In this document: one piece after another, positions 11,341-23,012 of the stretch
Layout of the letters: each line of letters begins with the position of its first letter
Numbering within the stretch: the first letter of the stretch is position 1
Assembly: GCA_928212115.1 (NCBI GenBank)
Contig: CAKMRJ010001112.1
Span: forward strand, 409,797,981 to 409,861,980
DNA length: 64,000 bases
Reading direction: 5' to 3'
DNA from: Lactuca virosa
Lineage: Eukaryota > Streptophyta > Magnoliopsida > Asterales > Asteraceae
The notes under the pieces: model-generated
What the model was told of the DNA's origin: nothing
What the model saw: only the letters and a program-made list of their open reading frames with translations
Databases searched by the model: none
Program-made: the position numbers and the translations under genes

Positions 11341-12712
11341 TAATATATTTATGCTTATTTCTAATACTTTTAACTATAATTATGCTTAAAATTGGAACAA
11401 AAGATACTTATTAACTTTGAAATATGTTTTGTAGCTGCAAAGACATGTTTGGGACAAAAAGGAAGGAAACAAGAAGCTGGAAGTAGGAATGGATGAGCTA
11501 AAGCAGGAAAGAAGAAAATGAAGATTTGAATATATATAAGACCACGTCGTGGTGATTTTCAACACGATGTGGTGAAAAGAAGATTCATGATCATCAAATC
11601 CGACTTAGAGAATACGGGATACACTTGAGGACCACTTCGTGGTGGCGGTTAACCACGACGTGGTGAACAGATTTTGGCAACTATAAAATTCCGAACATTA
11701 GGTCGAATCAGGAGGAATGCAACCAGTTTTCTAAGGAGAGTTACGACTGAAAACCGTTGGAAACTTAGAAAAAGGCCGAGAATCAAGTGAAGCTCAAGGA
11801 TTGAAGAAGATTTAGAAGATTTCTGCATAGATCCATTTGGTTTGCTAATCATTACTATGTCTAGCTTATTTTACATGGATTTGGTGTGTTTTTCTGCTAC
11901 AATAAAAGGCTAAAATTCTTTTACTTCTGTTTGGTGAAGATGAACCTAATCTATATGTGTTGATTTCAAATTTTGGATGACTATTATTGATTTTACTTGT
12001 GTTTGATAATTAAACCCTGCATGTTTTAGTTCTAGTTTATATTGCTTATAAATCAAATTTTGTGTGATAATTGATCATATTAATTGCATGAATTTGTCTC
12101 CTAGTTGCTTATGATCATTAAATAATTAGAGCTAGGATTAATCACATCTTAGATTAAGTAATTAAAGTTAGTAACTTTAACTGTGTTAGAGATCCTAACT
12201 TGTATTTGGTTACTTAACTTGATCATAAGAAAGTAACTATTATCATTCATAGTCCAATTTGTGCTTATTATCAATTTGGTGTTTAACTTGTGCATGATCA
12301 TTGCTTGGTAATTCATAAATTGGTAGGCCTAGATATTTGATTATAATAGCTAGATAACAAATTGGTAATCAATCTAATCCATCTATTAGAAATCAACCAT
12401 AGGAGAATGTGACATCAGATCTAAGCAGAAGTATTCTTTTAATTCTTGAAGTTACTTTGTTTTCTTTGCTTGATTAATTGATCGTTGATATTAAGTTCTT
12501 CTGATCTTGTAAAATCAGTAAAAACCCCCAATCATAGTTTGTTTCTTAGTTTAATTAGGAGTAGTTATTCTATTTAATAAAATTTTGTTTCCTGTGTTCG
12601 ACACCCGACTTACTTGAGTTATTCTATAATCTGATTAGGTACACTGCCTCTAAGTGCATAGTTAGTAAAAGCTTGTTAGGTTATAAATTTGAAGCTAGAT
12701 AGGTATCAATTG

Positions 12713-12714
<2 letters not shown>
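11339..12714 (+). repeat. LTR-like segment with four CCACG/CGTGG palindromes
   Basis: Non-coding, about 1.4 kb, held between two TA tracts. It carries four near-palindromes of the form ACCACGWCGTGGT at 11541-11553, 11562-11573, 11631-11643 and 11652-11664. It ends with a region (TGTGTTCGACACCCGACTTAC at 12595-12615, broken here for length as TGTGTTCGACACC then CGACTTAC) of a style seen at the 3' ends of some plant Gypsy LTRs. It may be a solo LTR, but I cannot find clean TG...CA ends or a target duplication. Confidence 0.35.

Positions 12715-12787
<73 letters not shown>
12715..12787. repeat. (AT)n microsatellite
   Basis: About 36 AT units. Reading frames across it give an artificial IYIYIY peptide. 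Confidence 0.95.
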
Positions 12788-12788
<1 letters not shown>

Positions 12789-13026
12789 CATTTTCTAGAC
12801 GTTTGTTAATAAGAGATAGAGGGGGGATGAAGAGAAGGAAGAGGAATAGGAGGAGGCTACCCTATGTAGTGAAACCCCGCACCTAAACCGCACCTAGGCG
12901 TGGTGTTCCCTGGTGCGGTTCTAGTCGCGCACCTAAACCAGAACATTCGTTCTTATAAAGATTAGAAATGATTAAGATTACTTACAAGTTACAAGTTAAT
13001 CGAAGAACAAAGAAAATGCAGACGGG
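12788..13026. other. Short GC-richer non-coding segment
   Basis: Contains three copies of CACCTAAACC/CACCTAGGCG-like text near 12876-12940 and no supported gene. It continues after the solo LTR at 14086, because that insertion split it. Confidence 0.4.
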
Positions 13027-13031
13027 AATGT

Positions 13032-14080
13032 TGAATGTCCCAAACCCTAACACTCGTGTATGAATCTAATAGAAACGCATAATAAAAACACAAGTATTTA
13101 ACAAATAAACTAATTTTATTTGTCGGGTTTTACGTTTTAAGCACAATGACTCAGAATAATAAATATTCTAAATCCTCTCCAAGAACTTACCAAGAACTCT
13201 CAGATCTCTCTATAGAAACTCTCTCACTTAGAATACAATACAAATCATCAACTATTAGCTAATGATCAGAGCATCTAGTATAAATACTAGTTTAACCTAA
13301 CTGATTATCATAAAGATAGGAGATAAAACTTTTTGCAGATTCTCCAGATCTTCCATTTAAATCAAATCCCTGATTTGTAGGGATTAAATCTTCTAAGATA
13401 AATATAGATATGGTAAATAAGGAACATATCATATAAGATGTTTAGAATACTTCTTCACCAAGTAATTCTGGTCTGCTCCAGATTCGGGCGTCAGCACCAG
13501 GACGTCATTTACTAATCAAGGCATCAACGTCAACATTAGGAAGTCATCCGCTGATCAACTTCAACTTCAACTCAGGCATTTTCAGCTTCATCAACGTATC
13601 AGGTCATCAACATATCATATCATCAATGTGTGATCAGTGTAAGAACTACAACGTATGGATATACTGATCAATCATTAGTACCAGCAGATCAGGTCTTCAG
13701 TAAATGGATAGTCTTCGTACAGATAATGCCTTCACTATCTTTTAGTCATCAGGGGATGATCTTCAGGACCACCATAAACATTATAGCTTCAGAGATTAGT
13801 TCCAGATCCAATCAACTAAGGCAGCTCAGATTTGGTCTTCAGTCTTCAACATCTGAACTTCAGTGTTTAGTAGAACAATAACATATATCTTCAATATAAA
13901 TCTTTAGAAACATCAACATGTCTTTAGATTAATTAAATAAACAATCTGATAGATCAATTTGTCTAAGTTGCATTATTTACACTTGCTTAGACAAGACTGA
14001 CTGTCTACAATGAGCAGTAAAAATATAACTATAATGTATATATGTTGCATCATCAAATCTATACAAATATGTACCCAACA
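13032..14080 (-). mobile_element. Solo LTR of a Copia-type element with TSD AATGT
   Basis: On the minus strand the unit begins TGTTGGGTACATA and ends GGGTTTGGGACATTCA, giving the TG...CA ends of an LTR. It is flanked by the 5-bp direct repeat AATGT at 13027-13031 and 14081-14085. The 1049 bp hold no coding sequence, so this is one LTR left after recombination between two. The TGTTGG start is typical of Ty1/Copia LTRs. Confidence 0.8.
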
Positions 14081-14085
14081 AATGT

Positions 14086-15236
14086 TAAGATACATTGTGC
14101 AAATGTCGGCAAAGGACGAATATGGTCCAAAAGCAGTGGATGACGGGGATGGCTAGAGGGCAGCGACAACATGCCTTTCGTCTTAAAGCTCCAAAGACCT
14201 AAATATGTAATTTTGTTTATTTATGTTTTTTATTTTTTTCACTTCTCATTGATTCTTTTAATTTAAAAGATCAAAATCATAAATGTATATATTGTGATCA
14301 TTTGCATTATACATAAAAGATTGAAAGGATTTATTTATTTTTGTTAGGTAAAGTCTACTAATTTAATTTTTTCTTTTTCAAAATTTTTTGGGATCAAAAT
14401 AACATATCAAATCAATAAAGACCTGTACTATACATGAAAGATTGAAAAAAATTTCTTTATTTTTGTTAACCAATCGTTCTACTAATTTTAAATTTTCTTT
14501 TTCATAATTTTTTTGGGATCAAAATAACATCTCAAAACAATAAAGACTATTGGATTTTTTCTTGCTTTCACTGATCTTCTTTTCTTTCCTATGTTGATAC
14601 TAAATTTACAAGGGTATCCACCCAAAAATTATATAAAATCTACGAAAAATATGTCACGCCAAGGGATGTTCATGAACATCTGCAAGATTAATGTATGATC
14701 GCCCTTGGTAAATGGTTTATTTGAGAGGATTATGAAAAAACTTAATAAGCTCGTTAAAATACATGTTTGAATAGTTTTTTTATATTTTAAAATATTAGAG
14801 TCCAAGTTATTTTATAATTTTCCAAATATCACAACTTAAAAAATCTAAAAAAATAACTTAGTTTATAAGTTATCAATGACATGTCAAACATAGTTTCACG
14901 CATTACAACTAGCTTATAAACTATGTTTCATTTTTTTAAATTAGGTTGTCATATTTGACCAGTTAAAAAATAATATATAATCTATCTTCTTAAAATTTTC
15001 TTATTATAGCTTTTCAACTAGCTTATAAAGTTTTTTTTCTCCATATATATCATTTATTAATGAGTAAATTATAGAAATTGTCCTTATGGTTTGGTCGAAT
15101 TCGTATTTTTGGTCCCTACGTTTAAAATTTGATTGGTTACATCCATGTGGTTTGTGAATATTGCATTGCAGGTCCTTACTTTATATAAAAAGACCAAATT
15201 ACCTTTTCTTTCTTTTGTTATTTTCTTTTAACAATT

Positions 15237-15239
<3 letters not shown>
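14086..15239. other. AT-rich intergenic sequence with a repeat-type end
   Basis: No gene found. Two imperfect copies of a segment containing TTTTTGGGATCAAAATAACAT lie at about 14340-14420 and 14460-14545. The part from 15061 (GTAAATTATAGAAATTGTCC...) resembles the 'stretch of a DNA transposon end' text also seen at about 26205-26380. Confidence 0.4.

Positions 15240-15282
<43 letters not shown>
15240..15282. repeat. (AT)n microsatellite abutting a TIR element
   Basis: About 21 AT units, ending exactly where the terminal inverted repeat of the next element begins. A second AT tract (16712-16759) follows that element, consistent with insertion into one AT tract. Confidence 0.95.
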
Positions 15283-15284
<2 letters not shown>

Positions 15285-16709
15285 AGAATTTTGTATATGC
15301 CCTTATTAAACGTCTAAATATTGTATTTGCCCGACTTAAGTTCTAAATATCATATTTTCCCTTTTTAATCTTTTAAAATATCGGATTTACCCAAATCTAA
15401 TTTTTTAATAGTTTTTAATATTTTTTATTTTAAAATCATTAAAAATGAAAGAAAAATCAAAATGGACCATTTTGCCCTTTACTTCTATAACACTAGAAGT
15501 CGTCACAAGAAACCATAAGCACGCATTTGGAAACTATAAGCACGACACTTGCACCTGCACCTACAAAAGGTTCTACTGTTCATGATTCATGTGGAGTTCT
15601 TTTTTTTTTTGTTAGGAAAGGTTTCATGAGGGATAAAAATGACAGCATGTTTGTAGGTTTGCTCACCTCGATCCCAGTTTCAAGTGGAAGTAAGTCTTGT
15701 TTTTAGGCAGATTCTTCAATTAATATTCAAAAAAAGGAAGAAGGAAACCTGGAAGTCTCATTCTCGAAGCAATATTCAATCAGTCGTGAACTTGATAGAG
15801 CAAGTGTTGTGCTTACAGTTTGCAAAGGTGTAAACTGATGGTTCGAAACAGAGTTTATTTTCACAAAATTTTAAAAAATGGAGACCTTAGCAAAATACTT
15901 GTGATCTTCATCTTCGAAAGCCCATCTAAGGATCCGTTTTTCATTCATGTTAATCTGCACATAATTTCATCAAGCTTGTTGATATAGTAAACTTTCATCA
16001 TCTATAGCAGAGGAAGCAAAGCTCTGTTCTTTACCATGTTTGCTTCAGGGTCTATGCTCATAACAACGTTGATAAATTCTTCATCTAAAAATGGGACTCA
16101 AGCTTTTATCTGTGTTATGTAAATCAGGATTTCCGAGGACTTAAATAACAACCTGAATAGGAAAAAAAACTTGAGTGTGATGGTCAAAGATGAAGATACC
16201 TTGCGATTAATCACACTCACATCAGGAAAAGTTTCCTGGAGTAATACTTCTTCTGTTTGATTATGTTGCCAAAAAGAAGGGCAAATAAGGAAAATGACAT
16301 ATTACCTAGAGCTCAATACTTCTTCAGTTTGATTATGTTGCCAAAAAGAAGGGCATATTACCTGGAGCTCAATAACTACTGATAGAAAGAATATGGCGAG
16401 AGACAAAAAGGAAGACGACAAAGTGAGCAACAAAGATTGTAAGGAAGGAGGCAAAGGCATAAAACCAAGGATCTTGTGGGGATTTCCTGCCTATTAGAAG
16501 TAAAGGGTAAAATGGTCCATTTTCTTTTTCTTTTAATTTTAATAATTTTAAAATATAAAAATGGATTATTAAATATTAATAACTATTAAGAAAATGGATT
16601 TGGGTAAATCTGATATTTTAAAAGATTAAAGAGAGCATATATGATATTTAGAATTTAAGCGTAGCAAATATGATATTTAGACGTTTAATAAGGGTATATA
16701 CGAAATTCT

Positions 16710-16711
<2 letters not shown>
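15283..16711. mobile_element. Mutator-like TIR element (non-autonomous), 1429 bp
   Basis: Left end GGAGAATTTTGTATATGCCC and right end GGGTATATACGAAATTCTCC are inverted copies. The similarity runs about 205-215 bp inward on each side, to about 15488 and 16495. Long TIRs of this kind are typical of Mutator-like elements. The flanks are both AT repeats, which hides the expected 9-bp target duplication. The 1-kb interior encodes no transposase. It has a roughly 71-bp direct duplication around TTGCCAAAAAGAAGGGCA (about 16255-16365) and could include captured gene pieces that I cannot identify. Confidence 0.75.

Positions 16712-16759
<48 letters not shown>
16712..16759. repeat. (TA)n microsatellite
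   Basis: AT/TA tract immediately after the TIR element and before the left arm of the foldback element. Confidence 0.9.
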
Positions 16760-16964
16760 ATCTTATTGGAAATTTGATAGATATTCGGGTCATTGTTTTA
16801 ATTTGTTTATACGAAACAAATGTCAAAAAATTTATTATATGATTTAAACAAACAAAACGTAAAAAAAACATTAAATAATATATTCAAATAAAACGTCAAA
16901 AAATATTAAAAGATTTTTAAACCACAAAAACAAAGATAAATAAATAAAGCAAAATAAATAAATA

Positions 16965-16967
<3 letters not shown>

Positions 16968-17013
<46 letters not shown>
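16968..17013. repeat. (AAT)n microsatellite
   Basis: About 15 AAT units within the left arm of the foldback element. Confidence 0.95.
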
Positions 17014-17014
<1 letters not shown>

Positions 17015-17121
17015 AATTTTAAAATAATAATAACACAATTTTATATAATTCAGATAATTGATTTATAAAAGTAAAATAATTTTATAAATAATCTATATTA
17101 ATTCTATCAAAATAAAGATAA

Positions 17122-17173
<52 letters not shown>

Positions 17174-17326
17174 GTTTTTATTTGATCATTATTTTAATAG
17201 AATTAATGCAGATTATTTATAAAACTATTTTTATTTTTTTAAATTGGTTATCTAAGTTATATAAAATCCCATTATTATTTATTTTTAGATTTATTTATTT
17301 ATCTTTCTTTTGCTGATTTAAAAATA

Positions 17327-18266
17327 GGGAAATCTCCAGAAAAATCCTAAAATTTTACCCTAATTTACGAAAAAGTCCCAAACTAAAATTTGTTTACGAA
17401 AAAACATGAATTACCGGTAAAAATGGCGATTTGACCCATTTTTTCCGGTTTACCGGTTTTATTACTTACATGTTTCACTAAAGTCCCATTATTTTACCCA
17501 AATTTGCGAATAAGTCCCAAAATAAAATTTACTTATGATTTGACCATTTTCTTCATGTAACATACATTTTATCGGTTTCATTGCTGATTTAGACACCTAG
17601 TCATTAAATTAGCTGATAAGATGAATATGATGGGTTGTATAATGTCACATTTACTGTAAAATTTGATACCCATCTCATCGACTCATTTATGACTATGTAT
17701 CTACGTCAACAATGAAACCAATAAAATGTGTGTTTCCAAGAAAAAATGACAGAAAATGAGTTGATGTCTGATGAGATGGATATATTGGGTTACATAAGAT
17801 TAGATAGACAATTTGATATTTCTTATAAACGTAAAAAACAACGCAGTTGTTGTTAGTTTATGTAATTATTGTAGTCTTCGTTGTATGCATTTTATATTCC
17901 AAAAAGATATACAATAAATCAGGATGTCAAGTTTTATGCTAAACATAGTATTATATAACTTAACATATCTATCTCATCATCTCATTTAATGACTATGCGT
18001 CCGGGTCAGCAATGAAACCGGTAAAATGTATGTTACATAGAGAAAATGACAAAATCACCAGTACATTTTATTTTGGGACTTATTCGCAAATTAGGGTAAA
18101 ATAATGGGACTTTAGTGAAACTGGTAAGTAATAAAACCGGTAAACCGGAAAAAAGTGGTCAAATCGCCATTTTTACCGGTAATTCATGTTTTTTCGTTAA
18201 CAAAATTTAGTTTGTGACTTTTTCATAAATTATGGTAAAATTTTAGGACTTTTCTGGAGATTTCAC
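17327..18266. mobile_element. Mutator-like foldback element, 940 bp, 10-bp TSD
   Basis: Ends are GGGAAATCTCCAG and, inverted, CTGGAGATTTCAC. The arms pair for about 200 bp with high similarity (17329-17530 against 18060-18264) and more loosely for about 300 bp. Flanking direct repeats TTTAAAAATA are at 17317-17326 and 18267-18276, which suits the 9-11 bp target duplication of Mutator-like elements. A unit containing CAATGAAACC(G/A)(G/A)TAAAATGT recurs inside. No transposase, so it is non-autonomous. Confidence 0.8.
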
Positions 18267-18766
18267 TTTAAAAATATTTTAATATTTTTAACATTTTATT
18301 TTAATATATTATTGGATGTTTTTTAACGTTTTTTTTTGTTTACATTATATAGTGATTTTTTTTATATTTTTTTCGAATAAACAAATTAAAATAATAAACT
18401 GGATATTTTTGACATTTTATTTGAATATATTATTTGATGTTCTTTTTCTAACGTTTTTTTCGTTTACATTATATAATGATGTTTTTTACGTTTTGTTTGA
18501 ATAAAAAAATTAAAATAATAAAATGGATAACTATAAATCGTCCAATATAATTATTTAATGTCGTTTTTATGTGTTTTTTGTTTACATCTTTCACTTATAT
18601 GTTAGTGTTTGTTCTTTTATTCAGTTTTAACAAGTTTTACGGGTTTATGTGTTTTTCGTTTACATAATTTGTTTATATGTCAGTACTTCTTCATTTATTG
18701 CCTAAATAATTATATTTTTTCGTATAATATTTATGAAAAAACAAACCAAACTAAATTATTCAATCC

Positions 18767-18768
<2 letters not shown>

Positions 18769-18828
<60 letters not shown>
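18769..18828. repeat. (AT)n microsatellite
   Basis: About 30 AT units. The flanking text (CAATCCAATT... and ...TTATTGGATGATTGATATTTATCCGG) resembles the end of the foldback element at 16755, so a fragment of a second copy may be here. Confidence 0.9.
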
Positions 18829-20215
18829 CATTAAAAGAAAAAAAAACAAGCATTAAATAATTTTATTGGATGATTGATATTTATCCGGTTATTGTTTAAA
18901 TTTATATTTTATAACGCTTAATTTACAAGAAAAAAATTATCAGTTCTTATGTTTTTAATTTTTGTTTTCATTTTTATTTGAACATAATTTTATAATTATA
19001 TTAGTAATGTAAGTAGATGAGGTATCTACCGCTTAAGAAAAATAATGTAATTCGATATTTAATCGATTAATTGAAGATACAATTTCGTTGCCATTTTTCA
19101 AACTAGTATAAAGAGGTAAATTACAATATTGTTGGAACGAGTGAAATAATGTGCAAGTTTGAACTCAAAACTTAACTTGTAGATTTCTATGTGGTAAATC
19201 AACAACGTTCTATATAATCAGGCATATAAGGTTACTTTAATTTATTTCAATTCGATTAAAGTTAATATTTAGAAATATTTATTCACAAAGTTAGTTTGTC
19301 TCTAATTATTAAAAAAAGGGCCAATAGGTTATGTATTCTTTTTGTTTGAGGTCGAGATTGGTTACAAAAACGTTTTAACCAAGTATTATTTTAATTAAGA
19401 AAAATTGTCATAAATACCTTTATATTTGTAAATAAATGTTTGGTTTTATTTTAATTCTAGTTTTATGTTCATTAATACCTTTATATTTGTTAAAAATGTT
19501 CGATTTTACTTTTTTAATCATGATAACTGGTTTTCAGGTTATCATTATATTAAATTCGCAAGAAAAACGCTAATATTTGCAAAAAATATTTGGTTTTACC
19601 TTTTTAAGTTTTTTACTTAAGTATTTTTTTATGTATATTATACGTATTCATGTAGAAAAAAATCATATTTATATACGAAAAAATTGTTTAATTTATGTTC
19701 TTTTTAAATGTTATTCCATTATATATGTGTTTTTTTTGTGGTTATACGTTTAAGGCATAAAAATATGTTTTTAAAAGTACAATTATATATTTTATAGATA
19801 TAGTTTTAAGAAGTTGGATAATAAGGGGAAAACCATTATATTTTGTCATTTTTTCTGGTTTAACCATTCAATTTTCATTTGTGTTAAAACAAACCACTTA
19901 TTTTTGGAAAAACGTTTTATTGCGACTACTTTGACCTGCATTTGTGCTAAGAAAACCATCAAATTTCATTTTGTGTTAAAAATACCACCCATAAATTGTG
20001 GTTAAACCGAACTTTTAGAAAAATATAGTATTTTTTTCGTAATTATAATTGGTTCTAATAGGTAACAAGGGCCGCACCGAAATATTTTACCAAAAATTGG
20101 TGGGTTTTTTTTTCATAATTTATTAAAAGTTAGTGGTTAAATAAAACTTTTGGAAAAATATAATGCATTTTTCATCATTGCCCCTTTTAGAAGTATAAAG
20201 ACAAATTTTACAGAT
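18829..20215. other. AT-rich intergenic sequence, no gene recognised
   Basis: Repeated phrases such as TTTGGTTTTA(C/T)TTTTT (about 19438-19450, 19500-19512, 19590-19602) and TGTGTTAAAA occur, but no coding frame, TIR or LTR end could be supported. Confidence 0.4.
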
Positions 20216-20778
20216 ATCATACATACTTATAAAGCTAGCATTTTTTCTTGAATCTCATGCATTTGAAACCCCCTTTTTTAACTTCCTCAAACCACATTCA
20301 TTTGAAACCCCCTTTTTTAACTAATGCAACTCAAAAGTTTTTTTAATTATGATTTAACACTCAAAAGTTTTATAACTTATATTATGATTAATTAGCATTT
20401 AGTGAAAAGTTTACTATAAAAAGACCAATCTTTTGGGAAGACATGCATACAAATCATTTACAAATTTTAGAAAGAAAACAAACTTAAAGGTTTTTGTGTT
20501 AGGTTGAGGTCTTATGACAACTTTTGGAGATATGTTATTATATTAGAGCTTTTAATTTGTATGTTTGTTATACTAATTCGTTTTTAAATTTTCTTCGTTT
20601 TTGGATTATTGTAATACAGACGTTGTATATTGTGGTTTAATCGTTAATATATTGATCATATGTTATATAGGGTGATGTCGAAAATATTTAATTAAATATT
20701 TTAAATATGTTTTTTTTGTTTTGTAATTGTACCGTTTCAAAAAGATAATTAATTAAAACTCATACATATGTTATACTT

Positions 20779-20855
<77 letters not shown>

Positions 20856-21838
20856 AGAGGTCAAAACACTTCAACCAAAATTCATTTAAAATCTAATATT
20901 TCAAATGCTTTTTAATAATGATTGTAAAAATTTTAACATGTGTTACTTAATTGATTGATTAATAAAAATATTAATGTTTTGAAACTCCTAACTCTTAAAC
21001 TTATATTCTTTAATTTGTTAGTTAACTAAAATATTTATCCTACATAAAGATAACATTTTTATATTTTGTTACTCGTATTTGTTCATGTAATTAGAAAACA
21101 ATGTGTACATAGAATGACTACTTCAATTTCACATAGGAATCGATACCACTAGAGATGTTTGTTGTCTTTAACCGGTGATGGGAGATCCACATACCCTTTT
21201 TTTAATGCTTAATAATATCTATTTTATATTCCTATTTACCTTAATTTTTTAGGTACAAATTAAGGAAGAGGATTCTCGGCGCACCAACATAAAGTCAAAT
21301 GTACGCCTTGCAAAATATGTAATTAAAATTAAATATCATATTTACTAATCAACTTATTTTAAAACTCTTGATGACATTTATGTATAATGATATATTTTGT
21401 ATGACTTCATTCTTAATTTCAATGTTTAATATTTGATAGTTAATATATGAAACCTTGGATGTTTTGGTGTAATATAAATAGTGTAATACAAGGTTTATTA
21501 GTTCAATATTGTTTATTAATAGCTCATTCAAAACAACTTATTTCTTATTTTATCCAAAAAATATTATCGGACATAAGAAAAGTAGATTGCATTAATGTTA
21601 GACAAAAACTTATAATATATATTGGATATTATAAAAGTAAAAGTAAAGTTTATAAGGTATGAACTATATTAGATAGTATCAAAATATAAGTTGATGGATT
21701 TTTATGTTATTTGATAATTCGGTTAATGCCCAAAACATAACTAAAAACGTAAAATTTCAATATATTTATATTTTTTCCCATAATTATTTTAACCACTTAA
21801 ATCCATTCTTGCGCAACGAGCGAGGTTACGCCTATTAT
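20216..21838 (+). mobile_element. Possible Helitron-like remnant 1
   Basis: Begins near ATACTTATAAAGCTAGCATTTTTT, and ends near TTGCGCAACGAGCGAGGTTACGCCTATT. A GCGCAACG(C/A)GCG hairpin-like end is characteristic of plant Helitron 3' termini. The same start and end signatures recur in the adjacent unit 21839-22764. The 3' terminus CTATT departs from the usual CTRRT. No helicase. Low confidence. Confidence 0.3.
20783..20850. repeat. Compound (CT)n(TA)n microsatellite
   Basis: About 14 CT units running straight into about 20 TA units. Confidence 0.95.
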
Positions 21839-22764
21839 TATACTTATAAAGGAAGCATTTTTCCTTTCACCACATTCATTTGAAACCCCCGTTCATTTTT
21901 CCTTTCACCACATTCATTTGAAATTCCCATTACTTTTCAATTTCTTTCTAATAATGATTATAAGGTTAAATAAGTATCAAACCTAAAGTGTAATCATAAA
22001 TAAACTAAATTTCAATATTAAAATAATATTTTTACTTCTACTTATAAAGTTATGTCTTTAACTTTTAACATATTATACTTAATTTATTAGATTTAATATG
22101 TTGTATGTAAACCATTATCAGTTTAAAGCTATAACTTTTGAACAATTTTGACAAAATACTTAAATTGTTAATTTAAATATAACATTACAGGGTCAACTTT
22201 AATATAAATTTCAGTTCCACTTAAAAAACTCAAAGAATATTTTGTGAATAGTTAAAAGTGATAAATTGTAGTGTTAAATACAAAAACTAAATTTTAATAT
22301 CAATATAACTAAAATATTTTCCTAAAGATATTTTTATAATCGTTAAAAGTTTTCAAATAAGTAGTTTAAAATAACTTACAATAACAATAGTTAAAAATAA
22401 CTCTATATAAATGATTATATTGTTACCTTTAAAAAAAAAAACTTTGTTTGATGTTTTAAATAATTTCAATGATAGAAATTAAAACGTTAAGCAAATAAAG
22501 TTTAAAAAATTAATTAACAATAACAACAATATATTATGAGAAACCCGCGGGTAGAGGTCATTCAAAAGATTGAGATTATGCAATTTTAATAGATCTTTAT
22601 ATTATCATATAATTCAAAATAATCAATATATTATATCAACTTAGTATACGAATTATTATATCAAATTTAACAACAACGTTATTGTTATATTTAAAAAAAA
22701 CATATATTTGTAAAGAATTCAGTTATATAGATGCTTCTGTGCAACGCGCGGACATTCGCCTAGT
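21839..22764 (+). mobile_element. Possible Helitron-like remnant 2
   Basis: Starts near ATACTTATAAAGGAAGCATT, ends with GTGCAACGCGCGGACATTCG then CCTAGT. A GC hairpin followed by a CTAGT terminus is the Helitron 3' signature, and these elements leave no target duplication. A short duplicate containing TTTCACCACATTCATTTGAAA lies near the start (21864-21930). It encodes no replicase. Confidence 0.4.
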
Positions 22765-23012
22765 GGTTTATAGAAGTATAAATATTTATTTTATAGATAT
22801 AGTATTTATAAGTATAAATATATAATTTTATATATTTTTAGAAATATTTATATGTCTCTATACTTCTAAATAAGTAAAAATAAGTATTTATACAGTTAAA
22901 AAAATGTTTATACTTCTATAAATATACTTATACATTTAGAAAATATGAAAAATACATATTTACACTTTTAAAATACACATTATTATTTCTAAAATTATAT
23001 TTATACTTTTAT
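22765..23012. other. AT-rich spacer with short TATAAGTATAAA repeats
   Basis: Many imperfect copies of TTTATACTTCTA/TAAGTATAAATA. It could be part of the leader of the Copia remnant that follows. Confidence 0.4.

Larger units (their letters stand above)
16755..18556. mobile_element. Foldback element split by a later TIR insertion
   Basis: Two long inverted arms: about 16755-17126 on the left, and 17172-17326 continued at 18277-18556 on the right. Matching text includes AAATAATATATTCAAATAAAA on the left, the complement of TTTTATTTGAATATATTATTT near 18414-18434, and the ends TTATTGGAAATTTGATAG / complement near 18530-18550. A (TA)n core (17127-17171) forms the turn. Within the right arm a roughly 120-bp stretch is duplicated (18315-18390, 18420-18520). 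The inserted element at 17327-18266 interrupts the right arm cleanly. No coding capacity. Confidence 0.65.

Noticed and set aside
12689..12886. Reading frame with a long IYIYIY run
   Set aside because: It is the translation of a (AT)n tract. The same holds for frames at 15161-15346, 16677-16871 and 18609-18860.
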